Assembly (NCBI GenBank): GCA_019637995.1
Contig: JAHBUQ010000001.1
Span: forward strand, 434,001 to 498,000
Origin: Ignavibacteriota bacterium
Lineage (GTDB): Bacteria; Bacteroidota; Ignavibacteria; Kapaibacteriales; UBA2268
DNA: 64,000 nucleotides
Direction: 5' to 3'
Position 1 is the first letter of the stretch. Each line of letters opens with the position of its first letter. A program made the position numbers and the translations under genes. Shown in pieces: positions 52,553-61,070 of this stretch. The notes beneath the pieces are model-generated. The model was not told where the DNA came from. It did no database searches and worked only from the letters and a program-made list of their open reading frames with translations.

Positions 52553-53803
52553 TTAGTTCATACTCTTAATTTCAAGTAAAACAACTGTTAGGTACAAACA
52601 CAATCCAAGACAGCAACCAGCAATCAGAAATGAGGTATTGTTACTTCCTGTGCTTGCAAATAGTGATTGAGCTAATCTGCTAAAAACAAATCCTCCCAAT
52701 CCCCAGGCAGACATCAAAATACCATAATTCATTCCGAAATTTTTCATTCCCCAGAAACCTTTGGTAAAGGACGGAAATAATGATAAATTTGCTCCGTAAT
52801 TAAAACCGATTAATGTAGCAATCAAAACAATGATTGATGCTGATGGACTGGTATCCATAATGAAATAACATAGAAACATTAATCCACTTTGTGAAACTAA
52901 TATTATAAATAAAGTGGAGGATTTTGCCATTTTATCAGACACTACACCTGCAACTACTCTTCCTAAAGCATTGCCAATAGCCATTATAGCTACTGCGATG
53001 AAAGCAGATTCTCCCATGCTCGCTTTCGCAATACCGGATATGCTTCCAATGACCATCAAACCGGCTCCGGAACCAATAAAGAATATCACCCACATCAAAT
53101 AGAATCTCAATGTCTTCAGCATTGCAATCGAATCATATTCTACTTGATTCTTGGGTTGATTTTGAGCATTATTGCTCTTGACTGCTTCTTTAGGAATATA
53201 ACCGATAGGCGGGTTTTTAAGGAAAAATGCTAAGCCGCTTATAAAAATCAGAAAGACAATTCCGAAAATCATCATAGTACTCTGAAGTCCAAAACCACCT
53301 ACTAGGAAAGATGCTAAAGGAGCAATAAAAACTGGAGCAAGTCCAAAACCTGATACCACAATACCCGCAATTAAACCCGTTTTTGCTGATGAAAACCATT
53401 TTAGCGCCGCAGGAGTTGTGGCTGAATATCCAAACCCAATTCCTGTACCGCCCATAATTCCAAAACCAATAATCCAGAGATAATAATTTGTTGACAAAGA
53501 TGATAAAATGAATCCTGTCCCAACAAGAAGCCCGCCAATTTTAGCTGTGAAAGAAGGTCCTCTTTTATCCTGCAGTTTTCCGGCAAAGGTCATAGAAAAA
53601 GCAAATGCTAAAATACATACTGCATAAGGGTCGTTAAGCGATGCCATGTCGCATTTAAAGCCACTTAAGTCACCTGAATTGATTGACTGAAGAATAGATT
53701 CTTTTAATACACTCCATGCATACAGGATACCCAAAGCCAAATTAATTAAAAGACCAATAGATGTTACAAACCATCCTTTGTTTTTTGAATCTGTTAAACT
53801 CAT
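52553..53803 (-). CDS. MFS transporter, oxalate/formate antiporter-like (OFA)
   Basis: A 416-residue, 12-helix major facilitator. The N-terminal WFVTSIGLLINLALGILYAW, then AFAFSMTFAGKLQDKRGP between helices 2 and 3, and GGTGIGFGYSATTPAALKWF are typical of the OFA family, which moves oxalate, formate or other monocarboxylates. The substrate in this organism is not known. It is monocistronic, with a possible minus-strand promoter 148 bases upstream and a hairpin terminator downstream. Confidence 0.85.
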   Translation of the reverse strand: MSLTDSKNKGWFVTSIGLLINLALGILYAWSVLKESILQSINSGDLSGFKCDMASLNDPYAVCILAFAFSMTFAGKLQDKRGPSFTAKIGGLLVGTGFILSSLSTNYYLWIIGFGIMGGTGIGFGYSATTPAALKWFSSAKTGLIAGIVVSGFGLAPVFIAPLASFLVGGFGLQSTMMIFGIVFLIFISGLAFFLKNPPIGYIPKEAVKSNNAQNQPKNQVEYDSIAMLKTLRFYLMWVIFFIGSGAGLMVIGSISGIAKASMGESAFIAVAIMAIGNALGRVVAGVVSDKMAKSSTLFIILVSQSGLMFLCYFIMDTSPSASIIVLIATLIGFNYGANLSLFPSFTKGFWGMKNFGMNYGILMSAWGLGGFVFSRLAQSLFASTGSNNTSFLIAGCCLGLCLYLTVVLLEIKSMN

Positions 53804-54180
53804 TTTATCATTATTTTTGTTCTAAAAATATTTTTAAGGAATTTTGATTTTTTTATAAAATAATATTATTCCTTATTTATAAATAAGCCATATAATCGCA
53901 TAAAATCAGTATTTAATAAAACTAATTTTCATAATGTGATTATTATAATACAAAAATACAGAATATTTTCTCACTTCAATAAGTGTTTCTGAATATTTTT
54001 TAATTTTGATTAAAAAAACTCTTTTTAAAATAAATCAGAATAAATTAATCATTTTTTGGAAAGAGCTTGTTTGATATCTAAAAATTTGTTGTTAAATCTG
54101 TAAAATAATCCATCGGAATGAAAATTAGAAGAATCTATTTTTATCATGAATCAATCATAAGCAATGATTAAGAAAATTCA
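53804..54180. other. Intergenic region with a possible promoter
   Basis: A 377-base AT-rich gap between two minus-strand genes. Apart from the promoter candidate at 53951-53979, nothing recognisable: no ORF, RNA or strong hairpin. Confidence 0.6.
53951..53979 (-). promoter_or_regulatory. Possible Bacteroidota-type promoter of the MFS gene
   Basis: On the minus strand, TATTTTTG (53958-53951) is preceded by TTG (53979-53977) at 18 bases spacing, within the normal range. It implies a leader of roughly 140 bases. Confidence 0.45.
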
Positions 54181-54600
54181 TTATACTTGTTCAATTGATG
54201 AATACTCAACAAATTCACCTTTCATCACTCTTATGAGGGCATCTTTCAAAGTTTCGACAGATGGCATCTTTACAAGGAAACCATTGGCATTTGCTTTACG
54301 AGCAGCGGTTATAAAGCCTTGAGTATTATATTGGCTCAAAAAGATTACTTTCAAATCCGGGTGGAAACGACGTGCCGAGTCCATAGCTGTAAATCCATCA
54401 ATTCCTGTCATTTCAATATCAAGAATTGCCAAGTCCGGGTGAGTGCGCTTTACCAGTTCGACAAATTCTTCACCATTGTAAATATGAGCCAGTAAAACAG
54501 CAAAATCAATCTCATCCAATGCTTTTTCAACAATCAAATGAGTAAGTGGACTATCATCAATTAAGACGACTGTAAATGTATTTGAGTTATCTTTTTCCAT
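54181..54600 (-). CDS. Stand-alone receiver-domain response regulator
   Basis: A 139-residue single-domain response regulator. It has the acidic pair IDDSPLT, phospho-acceptor D61 (AILDIEMTGIDG), the conserved Ser/Thr region FLSQYN and a lysine in LVKMPS. No output domain follows beyond a short helix, so it works as a CheY-like or phosphorelay protein. The partner kinase is not adjacent. It is monocistronic, divergent from the exosortase gene, with a -7 element 29 bases before its ATG. A link to either neighbour is not established. Confidence 0.88.
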   Translation of the reverse strand: MEKDNSNTFTVVLIDDSPLTHLIVEKALDEIDFAVLLAHIYNGEEFVELVKRTHPDLAILDIEMTGIDGFTAMDSARRFHPDLKVIFLSQYNTQGFITAARKANANGFLVKMPSVETLKDALIRVMKGEFVEYSSIEQV

Positions 54601-54629
54601 CTTTTGAAATATGATAATTAAAGTAAATT

Positions 54630-54637
54630 CAAAAATA
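54630..54637 (-). promoter_or_regulatory. Possible -7 element of the receiver gene
   Basis: TATTTTTG on the minus strand matches TAnnTTTG, 29 bases before the ATG. No -33 element found. Confidence 0.4.
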
Positions 54638-54834
54638 CAATAATTTTCTGAGTATTAAAATTTGAAAATCACTTTTTATAGAGTAGTATATACGTAATTT
54701 CATCTACGTAGTTATACGTAATTTCTAAGTTTTAAAAAATAAAAATTAGAGTACAATATGAAAATAATATTTTTTATTTCAATAAAAAACACTTACTTTT
54801 AAAAATATTATGTTCAAATCTTTTCTAATTCAAT

Positions 54835-55335
54835 TTGAAAAACAAAGATAAAATATTACGATTAGTTAAATTCTTCGGCATATATATTGGTTTTATTGCA
54901 TTATATTATGTATTCATAAGTTTGGATGATAATGCTGCATTTAAAGCCTATATTAATTTCACAAGCTATATAAGCAGTTTGTTTATTGGTATATTTGACA
55001 GTTCGGTCAAGGTCTCTGAGCAGGTAATCCAAGGAAAGTCATTCAATATTATTCTATCATTCGGATGTGAAGGTTCCGAACCAATGGCAGTCTTTACAGC
55101 CGGTGTTCTGGCATACTCAGCCAGTATAAAATCTAAATTGTCCGGACTTTCAATTGGACTTGCATCTCTATATTTTCTCAATATATTGCGAATTGCACTA
55201 CTTTATTTAATTGGCAATGTCTTGCCTTCATCTTTTGACCTATTTCACACGACAATTTTTCCGATAATTTTTATTATTGTTGCTTTGCTTTTCTGGATAT
55301 TATGGATAAAAAAATCAGCCGATATAAAATCATAA
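54835..55335 (+). CDS. Exosortase-family transpeptidase, XrtH-like
   Basis: A 166-residue polytopic membrane protein of the exosortase/archaeosortase superfamily, which cleaves C-terminal sorting signals of exported proteins. The invariant triad is complete: C78 (SFGCEGSEPM), R119 (LNILRIALLYLIG) and H138 (FDLFHTTIF). Small size and spacing resemble XrtH, known mainly from Proteobacteria; other Xrt subtypes occur in Bacteroidota, so the subtype is tentative. The start is TTG at 54835: an in-frame TAA lies at 54826-54828, and an ATG at 54810 is out of frame. The last 34 bases overlap the start of the next gene. No substrate with a matching C-terminal signal lies in the window. Confidence 0.82.
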   Translation: MKNKDKILRLVKFFGIYIGFIALYYVFISLDDNAAFKAYINFTSYISSLFIGIFDSSVKVSEQVIQGKSFNIILSFGCEGSEPMAVFTAGVLAYSASIKSKLSGLSIGLASLYFLNILRIALLYLIGNVLPSSFDLFHTTIFPIIFIIVALLFWILWIKKSADIKS

Positions 55336-55952
55336 ATTTCATTAATGAAACTAAAGAGAAAAAGCCAATACATTATTTTTTTATAATGTTCATTTTAGCT
55401 TTTACTCTGTATTTTGGTGCATTCTATGCTGTAAAATCAGTGCATTACAGCATTGTAACCGCACTTTCCAAGTCATTGGTAGAAAGTAATGTAAACAATA
55501 AATTTGGAAGCGGCAGACAAGCCAAATTTGATTTTCCTAATGAATCAGATAAGATGGTATTATATACTGCTTATTACCAAAAGCCCAATCCGGATGGCTC
55601 AATAACTCAGAAAGCCAATACAATTGATTTGTTTAATGAAGCTTATATTCCACTAATTTTTTTATTAGCACTTTTTTCAGCAACCCCAATTGATTTGAAA
55701 AGAAAGCTAATCCGAACATTTATTGGATTTTCTATTATCGAATTATATTTAATGCTCAAAATAGCCGCACTCCTTTTTGATAATTACAGCTACCCTGAAT
55801 ACCAAATTGCTGATTTAAGCGGTATAATCGGTGGAATGGTTTATTATTACAACAAGCTGATTAAATCTGTTGGTACCGGAATCAATTATATTCTTGTGGC
55901 AATTATTTGGCTTGCTTTTAGCAACATTATTTCAAAAATTGATATAAAGTAA
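55302..55952 (+). CDS. Exosortase-associated membrane protein (putative)
   Basis: A 216-residue membrane protein with a helix near the N-terminus (about 27-46), a soluble extracytoplasmic stretch (about 47-112) and three further helices (about 113-128, 136-156, 192-211). It starts inside the exosortase gene (34-base overlap), so translational coupling and a functional link are likely. XrtH-type exosortases in other bacteria are followed by an associated membrane protein of similar topology. No catalytic motif was recognised and the role is unknown. The assignment rests on context and shape. Confidence 0.6.
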   Translation: MDKKISRYKIINFINETKEKKPIHYFFIMFILAFTLYFGAFYAVKSVHYSIVTALSKSLVESNVNNKFGSGRQAKFDFPNESDKMVLYTAYYQKPNPDGSITQKANTIDLFNEAYIPLIFLLALFSATPIDLKRKLIRTFIGFSIIELYLMLKIAALLFDNYSYPEYQIADLSGIIGGMVYYYNKLIKSVGTGINYILVAIIWLAFSNIISKIDIK

Positions 55953-56059
55953 ATGCAAATTTTTTTGATACAAATAATCTGGATTTGATTTCATTATGCA
56001 TCCAATTAAGTTTTTTTTCATATTTTCGTATATTATTATGAATAAAAATCGGAGATACT

Positions 56060-57499
56060 ATGTTGAAATTTAGTCTTCAAATATCAGGAGCTAAAGCGAC
56101 CGCTAATTATAGGGATATTTTAAGCCCATATAATTTCGAAAAGGTAGGTGAAGTTGAAATTCCAGATGCAAATGCTGTTGCAATAGCCTTAAACAATGCA
56201 GAATATTCTTTTAGAGAAATTATGAAAAATATGCCTGCCTGGAGGCGAGCTGAAATTCTTTACAAAGTATCAGAACAAATCAGTAATGAAAAGCAGCTTC
56301 TTGCTGAAATAATTGCAGTTGAAGGTGGAAAACCTCTTAAGGACGCACTTATCGAGGTAACACGGGCTGTAAATACAGTTAAAATGTCCGGTGATTACGC
56401 TTTGAACCTGAATGGTGATCAAATTTCAATGGACAGAGCTGCAGGAAGTGAAAATCACATAGCATTTACTATTAAGCAAGGCATGGGTGTTGTGCTTGCT
56501 ATTTCAGCATTCAATCACCCTGTTAATTTAATATGTCATCAGGTCGCTACTTCTTTTGCAGCTGGTAACAGTGTTCTGGTAAAACCTGCATCACAAACTC
56601 CTTTGTCATGTCTGAAGATTTGCTCATATTTTGAAAATGCAGGTCTGGATAGCAGAGTTATTAATGTCATTCCAATTTCAGGAAAAGATACTGAAAATAT
56701 AATTGGAGATACAAGAATCAAATTTGTCTCATTTATTGGCTCTGCCGAAGTTGGTTGGAATATTCCAAAGCTTGTAGCTCCGGGAACCGGTTACGGACTC
56801 GAACACGGTGGAACTGCTGTTGCTGTAGTTGATGACAGTGCAGACCTGGAATTTGCTTCGACAAGTATAGTAAAGGGTGGTTTTTATCACGCTGGACAAG
56901 TTTGTGTTTCTACCCAAAATATTTTTGTTAAAAACGATATTTTTGATAAGTTTCTGGAACTTATTAAATATAAAACACTTAATTTAGTGACAGGTAATCC
57001 GCTTGATATAAAAACTGATGTAGGACCTATTATTAATTCTTGGGAACATAATAGAATTCTCAGCCAGATTGAAGAAGCTACTCAAATGGGTGCAGTAATT
57101 GTGGCAGGTGGTAAAGCTATTTCTGAAACCTGCATCGAGCCAACAATTATGATAAACACAAATTATGATATGAAATTGATGAACAACGAAGTTTTCGGTC
57201 CTGTTATTAACATAAATACTTATAATAAACTTGATGATGTTATTTCTGTCTGTAATAAAACTCCATTTTCGTTCCAGAATGCTATTTATACTAAAAATAT
57301 TGATGCAGCATTGAAATTTGCAAAGAAAATTGATTCAAAAGCTGTGATTATTAATGATTCAACTGCTTTCAGAGTGGATTGGATGCCTTTTGGCGGTGCT
57401 AAAGAATCCGGTTTCAGAGTTGGAGGTATTAAATATTCAATTGATGATGTAACTGAAGAAAAATTAATTGTTATTAGGATGCATGATTATGATGCCTGA
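56060..57499 (+). CDS. Aldehyde dehydrogenase family protein
   Basis: A 479-residue NAD(P)-dependent aldehyde dehydrogenase that oxidises an aldehyde to the acid. The catalytic cysteine is C282 (HAGQVCVS), the general base is E248 in LEHGGTA (usual form LELGG), and MPFGGAKESGF is the C-terminal family motif. The LEHGGTA variant and AFNHPVN place it among glyceraldehyde/lactaldehyde-type enzymes. The start has GGAG five bases ahead of the ATG. The next gene overlaps its end by 11 bases. The physiological aldehyde is unknown. Confidence 0.9.
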   Translation: MLKFSLQISGAKATANYRDILSPYNFEKVGEVEIPDANAVAIALNNAEYSFREIMKNMPAWRRAEILYKVSEQISNEKQLLAEIIAVEGGKPLKDALIEVTRAVNTVKMSGDYALNLNGDQISMDRAAGSENHIAFTIKQGMGVVLAISAFNHPVNLICHQVATSFAAGNSVLVKPASQTPLSCLKICSYFENAGLDSRVINVIPISGKDTENIIGDTRIKFVSFIGSAEVGWNIPKLVAPGTGYGLEHGGTAVAVVDDSADLEFASTSIVKGGFYHAGQVCVSTQNIFVKNDIFDKFLELIKYKTLNLVTGNPLDIKTDVGPIINSWEHNRILSQIEEATQMGAVIVAGGKAISETCIEPTIMINTNYDMKLMNNEVFGPVININTYNKLDDVISVCNKTPFSFQNAIYTKNIDAALKFAKKIDSKAVIINDSTAFRVDWMPFGGAKESGFRVGGIKYSIDDVTEEKLIVIRMHDYDA

Positions 57500-57926
57500 T
57501 TTTGTCTTCAAAATTGTAAGTAGTTACAAGATTTCTTTAATAAAATTATTTGGAAGTAAACTAAATAAATTACTACTAAGTGTTGCAGATGAATATTACT
57601 TTTATATCTCAAAAGGCGTTATTCATGAAGAAGCAATTACAAAAATCATCAAGAGCAGATATATTGACGATAAAAAAGCAATAGATGATTGCCGCTATTT
57701 TGTATTCAACAGAAAACAAAGTATAGACTCAATATATGATGCAAAATATGGAAAAAGTGGAAGATTTATGAGTCAATTATTTAAACTGGTTCAAAAAATA
57801 TATCTTGATACCGGTCTTGACGACAAAAGAAGAAGCTATGATGAAGAATTGAATGATTCTATGCTTATGCTCAATAAAAATTTTAAAAAAGTTGTATTAT
57901 ATAGCCATAACAAGTATGACACTTGA
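57489..57926 (+). CDS. Hypothetical helical protein
   Basis: A 145-residue, mostly helical, basic protein of no recognised family. It contains GVIHEEAITKIIKSRYIDDKKAIDDCRYFVFNRK-type charge-rich helices (shown only in part here: key run is residues about 40-75). RecX was considered because of size and helices but its motifs are missing. The start at 57489 is chosen because AGGA lies nine bases upstream; in-frame ATGs at 57483 and 57492 are alternatives. It overlaps the ALDH gene by 11 bases and the YjbR gene by 11 bases, so all three are probably one operon. Confidence 0.5.
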   Translation: MMPDFVFKIVSSYKISLIKLFGSKLNKLLLSVADEYYFYISKGVIHEEAITKIIKSRYIDDKKAIDDCRYFVFNRKQSIDSIYDAKYGKSGRFMSQLFKLVQKIYLDTGLDDKRRSYDEELNDSMLMLNKNFKKVVLYSHNKYDT

Positions 57927-58281
57927 AGAAATTAGTAGGTATTGCCTGTCACTTCCATTGGTTACTGAGGATGTAAAATGGGATAATGTGCTTTGCTATT
58001 CAGTTGCAGGGAAATTATTCTTTGTTGTCAGTCTTGATGAAGTTCCGTGCGGAGCTTCTTTTAAGGTTCCGGATGATGTTTTTGAGGAGTTATCCGAAAA
58101 TCCTAATTTTATTCAAGCACCATATTTTGCAAAAAATAAGTGGATTAAAATTCTTGATATTGGGAATTTGAAAATTTCGGACAAAGAAGAATTCATCTTG
58201 CAGGCTTACAATTTGATCAAGCAGAAACTAACAAAAAAATTGCAGAAAGATATAGATGATCTATTTACAACTATGGTTTAA
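57916..58281 (+). CDS. MmcQ/YjbR family protein
   Basis: A 121-residue cytoplasmic protein of the YjbR (CyaY-like fold) family. The N-terminal MTLEEISRYCLSLPLVTEDV and VLCYSVAGKLFFVVSL are the family pattern, and WIKILDIGNLKISDKE matches the later conserved part. These proteins probably bind DNA or act as small adaptors; no enzymatic role is established. A longer frame from 57853 exists, but ATG at 57916 gives the conserved start. Its tail overlaps the convergent YciI-like gene by 11 bases. Confidence 0.78.
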   Translation: MTLEEISRYCLSLPLVTEDVKWDNVLCYSVAGKLFFVVSLDEVPCGASFKVPDDVFEELSENPNFIQAPYFAKNKWIKILDIGNLKISDKEEFILQAYNLIKQKLTKKLQKDIDDLFTTMV

Positions 58282-58735
58282 CTTTCCAGATACTGTCCGA
58301 TGATTTTAAATATTCAGGAAGGGCTGCAGAGCCGTACCATTTATAAATATCGGCATCAAGTAATTTATTCGAGATTGCAGGGTCATCTTTCAGAGAAGAT
58401 TCAACTTCGCTCAAATTTTCTAAATCAAAAATAAAGATTCCTCTGTAAGAATTATCATTTTTACCAAGTGGTCCGGCAACTATCAGTTTCTTTTCCAGAA
58501 CCAGTTTATTAATATTATTAAGATGACCTCTGAAACAACTGTCAATAAATTTTTTGTCATCAGTTTTATTCGTTCCGGTTTTCAAAATTACAAAAAAGTA
58601 GCTTTTCATTCCGTAATCATCTGCTTTCAATTGCTTCGCCAGAGTGGAGTCATAATTTGGATTGGCCGTCTGACCAAATAATTCAGTATTCTGAAATGAC
58701 AGGACTATAAATATTATTGAAATAACTTTATTCAT
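58271..58735 (-). CDS. Exported YciI-like protein
   Basis: A 154-residue protein with a signal peptide (about 1-22, ending near ELFGQ) and a YciI/ferredoxin-like alpha-beta domain: SYFFVILKTGTNKTD, HLNNINKLVLEKKLIVAGPLG and IYKWYGSAALPEY match the dimeric YciI fold. YciI proteins have poorly defined, possibly hydrolytic, roles. The start at 58735 gives a proper signal peptide; the longer frame from 58783 does not. It is the last gene of the fliW-csrA run, 10 bases after the response regulator. Confidence 0.7.
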   Translation of the reverse strand: MNKVISIIFIVLSFQNTELFGQTANPNYDSTLAKQLKADDYGMKSYFFVILKTGTNKTDDKKFIDSCFRGHLNNINKLVLEKKLIVAGPLGKNDNSYRGIFIFDLENLSEVESSLKDDPAISNKLLDADIYKWYGSAALPEYLKSSDSIWKVKP

Positions 58736-58745
58736 TATTAATGAT

Positions 58746-59384
58746 TTACTTCTTCTTAAGTAACATTTTACGGATAGATTCAATGCTTCGTTTTTCGTCT
58801 TCCTGATAATGCTGTAGTAGCTGGTCTTGTTTGGAGACGGGTGTAGGTTCTGATTTTGGAGCTATTTCATGTTCTGTGATATTCTTGATGATTGGTGATT
58901 CTGATAATAATAAATCTAAAGTTTCGGGTTCTTTTGATTTAACTACACTATAATCTTTTGGTTGCTCGAAACCATCAATTCTTTCCCCTCGCGAAATCAT
59001 AGTTAATTTTTCTTTTCCGAAAATTTCAAGTAATTTATCGTATATTGTGGCTCTTGTAAAAGGCTTTGAGACAAAACCCGCAACACCATTTTTTACTGCC
59101 AATCCAAGATTTTCTACATCGCTCATTGCTGAAATTACTAAAATTGGAATATTCTGAGTTAGTTTGATTTTCTTGAGTATTTTAACTATTTGATGTCCTG
59201 AAAGTTCAGGCATTAAAATATCAATAATGATTAATGTGGGTTTATATTCGATAGCGTAAGCAATTCCATCAAATCCGTTTGAAGCAAGATAAGTTATCTT
59301 AAAACCATAGCTTTGCATAGTCTTGGACAATATTCTCTGCATCCAGACATCATCATCAATAACCAATATTGAGTAATCTACCAT
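58746..59384 (-). CDS. Response regulator with C-terminal extension
   Basis: A 212-residue protein: an N-terminal receiver (1-120) with acidic pair VIDDD, phospho-acceptor D55 (IIIDILMPELSG) and lysine in FVSKPFTR, then a low-complexity, acidic and Pro/Ser-rich segment of about 90 residues that ends in SIRKMLLKKK. No DNA-binding or enzymatic output was recognised. It lies 32 bases after csrA and before the YciI-like gene. A role in motility or post-transcriptional control is suggested by position only. Confidence 0.83.
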   Translation of the reverse strand: MVDYSILVIDDDVWMQRILSKTMQSYGFKITYLASNGFDGIAYAIEYKPTLIIIDILMPELSGHQIVKILKKIKLTQNIPILVISAMSDVENLGLAVKNGVAGFVSKPFTRATIYDKLLEIFGKEKLTMISRGERIDGFEQPKDYSVVKSKEPETLDLLLSESPIIKNITEHEIAPKSEPTPVSKQDQLLQHYQEDEKRSIESIRKMLLKKK

Positions 59385-59416
59385 ATTAATATATATATAT
59401 AATTATTATAATTAAT

Positions 59417-59707
59417 CTAATCATTTTTAGTAAAATTCTTGATTTGTAAACCAAGTTCATCTTCATTGCTTTGCATAAAATTATAAGCTGACATGCTGAT
59501 AGCTTCTTTAATTGCTTTCAGTTCTGTTTTAGCTGCTTGTTTATTCAATTGAATAATTTTGTCATGAACTTCTTTGCGATGAACAGGTACTGATTTAGGG
59601 GCATTAATACCAAGCCTTACAACACCACGGTCATAACTCAACACAGAAATTTCAATAGAATTTCCGATTGTTACAATTTCACCTATCTTCCTTGATAATA
59701 CCAGCAT
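59417..59707 (-). CDS. csrA: Carbon storage regulator CsrA
   Basis: A 96-residue RNA-binding translational regulator. MLVLSRKIGEIVTIG with L4, and VHRKEV with R44, supply the residues that contact ANGGA motifs. It is longer than the typical 60-75 residues; the extra C-terminal helix and tail extend from about residue 60 to 96. In flagellated bacteria lacking Csr sRNAs, FliW binds CsrA and couples it to flagellin levels. Here fliW is directly upstream with 16 bases between. Confidence 0.93.
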   Translation of the reverse strand: MLVLSRKIGEIVTIGNSIEISVLSYDRGVVRLGINAPKSVPVHRKEVHDKIIQLNKQAAKTELKAIKEAISMSAYNFMQSNEDELGLQIKNFTKND

Positions 59708-59723
59708 AAATTTTTACCGAAAA

Positions 59724-60143
59724 TTACTTTTTACTTATAATATGATTTGTAGAATACTTATCAGTAGTTAATATTACCTGCTGACCATCCTGAGATTTCG
59801 AATTTAATATAATCGGGGCTTTCATATTTGCAGTCATTTGATGATTTTCATCTTCAAGTGTAATTATCACAAATAGCACAAGTTCTTCCTTATCGTGTGA
59901 TTTTCCAGGATTATATTCCAGGTCTAATAGCCAGGGTGATAGAAGTGGGAAACCTATTTCGGGCTGTTCTAAACTAATCAGCCACTTAAACGGTGCCGAT
60001 TCCTCTTCGCTGATTAACACAAATTCTCTAAGGTCTTCAAATCCCAGAATACCTTCAGGAAAAATAAATATATATTCTTTTCCAACCGTAATTTCTCCAA
60101 AGTGTGGAGTAAATATTACTCTCTCTTTCTGCCTTAAACTCAT
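59724..60143 (-). CDS. fliW: Flagellar assembly factor FliW
   Basis: A 139-residue beta-rich protein. FIFPEGILGFEDLREFVLI is the conserved FliW start, and LEQPEIGFPLLSPW with MKAPIILNSKSQDGQQVIL are family landmarks. FliW binds CsrA allosterically and is released by binding flagellin. It starts a tight operon fliW-csrA-regulator-YciI-like on the minus strand (gaps of 16, 32 and 10 bases). Confidence 0.92.
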   Translation of the reverse strand: MSLRQKERVIFTPHFGEITVGKEYIFIFPEGILGFEDLREFVLISEEESAPFKWLISLEQPEIGFPLLSPWLLDLEYNPGKSHDKEELVLFVIITLEDENHQMTANMKAPIILNSKSQDGQQVILTTDKYSTNHIISKK

Positions 60144-60272
60144 ATTCAGCTACATCCTGTAATTGTTATCGTTTCTGTGCTTATTACAAAAAAGTAAAAT
60201 TAATAAAAAAAATTATAACAACAAAAATTTATTATGCTATTTTCAATTTTTAAAAACTTTTTTCAAAAAAAT

Positions 60273-61028
60273 CTATTGATAACCTTGGTCACTGGGAGAT
60301 TCGGGAGTTAATTCTTTTATAGTAATCTCCACACGTCTGTTTCTTGCTTTACCATCTGTTGTAGTATTATCTGCTATTGGCCTTTGAGCTCCAAACCCGC
60401 GAATTACCATATTGAATTCAGGAACTCCGTCTCTGATTAACTTATAAGCAACATTTGTCGCTCTGGCTACAGACAAATGCCAATTTGACTCATATTGAAA
60501 TGTTTTTATTGCATCAGTATCAGTATGACCATCAATAAAAATTTGCTGTTGTGCATCTCTAAGAATAATTGAGATTGAGTCAAGAGCTCCGAGACCTTCA
60601 TTTCCAACTTCAGCCCTTGCAGACCGGAAAAGAAGCTTTTCTGATAATAATATCCTGATTTCGTCAGAGGACTTAATTAACTCAATATCTCCACGCGAAA
60701 TAAATTTTGCAAGCAACGATTCGGTCATCTCGCTTATTTCAGCTACGCTTTTCTGTGTTACGGGCGGAAGAATAGGTTCGGGAATTCCCATTTTATGACC
60801 TTCAAGGACTCCGTCACCTCCCTGAATTACCATGTTATCCTTAGCTTTGAAATACTCCGAAAATGCTGATGAATACTCTTTAAATTTCTCCATATCAACT
60901 TGTGAGGTAGCATAAAGTATAACAAAAAGACCAAGCAGCAGAGTAATCAAATCAGCATAAGTGATAAGGTACCTGTCAGCGCCTACATTGTGCATCGCTC
61001 TGTTCTGTGTCCTTTTGTTTTCCTTCAA
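60273..61028 (-). CDS. motB: Flagellar motor stator protein MotB
   Basis: A 251-residue inner-membrane protein with one N-terminal TM helix carrying the proton-channel aspartate D26 (ITYADLITLLLGLFVI), a linker and a peptidoglycan-binding OmpA-like domain (IFIDGHTDTDAI, LSVARATNVAYKLI, NRRVEITI). The start TTG at 61028 is supported by AAGGAG six bases upstream. MotA is normally the partner, but the upstream gene here is lnt (42 bases away) and none follows, so motA lies elsewhere. Confidence 0.85.
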   Translation of the reverse strand: MKENKRTQNRAMHNVGADRYLITYADLITLLLGLFVILYATSQVDMEKFKEYSSAFSEYFKAKDNMVIQGGDGVLEGHKMGIPEPILPPVTQKSVAEISEMTESLLAKFISRGDIELIKSSDEIRILLSEKLLFRSARAEVGNEGLGALDSISIILRDAQQQIFIDGHTDTDAIKTFQYESNWHLSVARATNVAYKLIRDGVPEFNMVIRGFGAQRPIADNTTTDGKARNRRVEITIKELTPESPSDQGYQ

Positions 61029-61070
61029 CTTATACTCCTTAATTTATATCTTGTTTATCGTCAAATATTG

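Noticed and set aside
54810..54848. ATG at 54810 as exosortase start
   Set aside because: It is in a different frame and reaches a stop after 13 codons.
57489..57926. RecX as identity of the hypothetical protein
   Set aside because: Size and helices fit, but RecX repeat motifs are absent.
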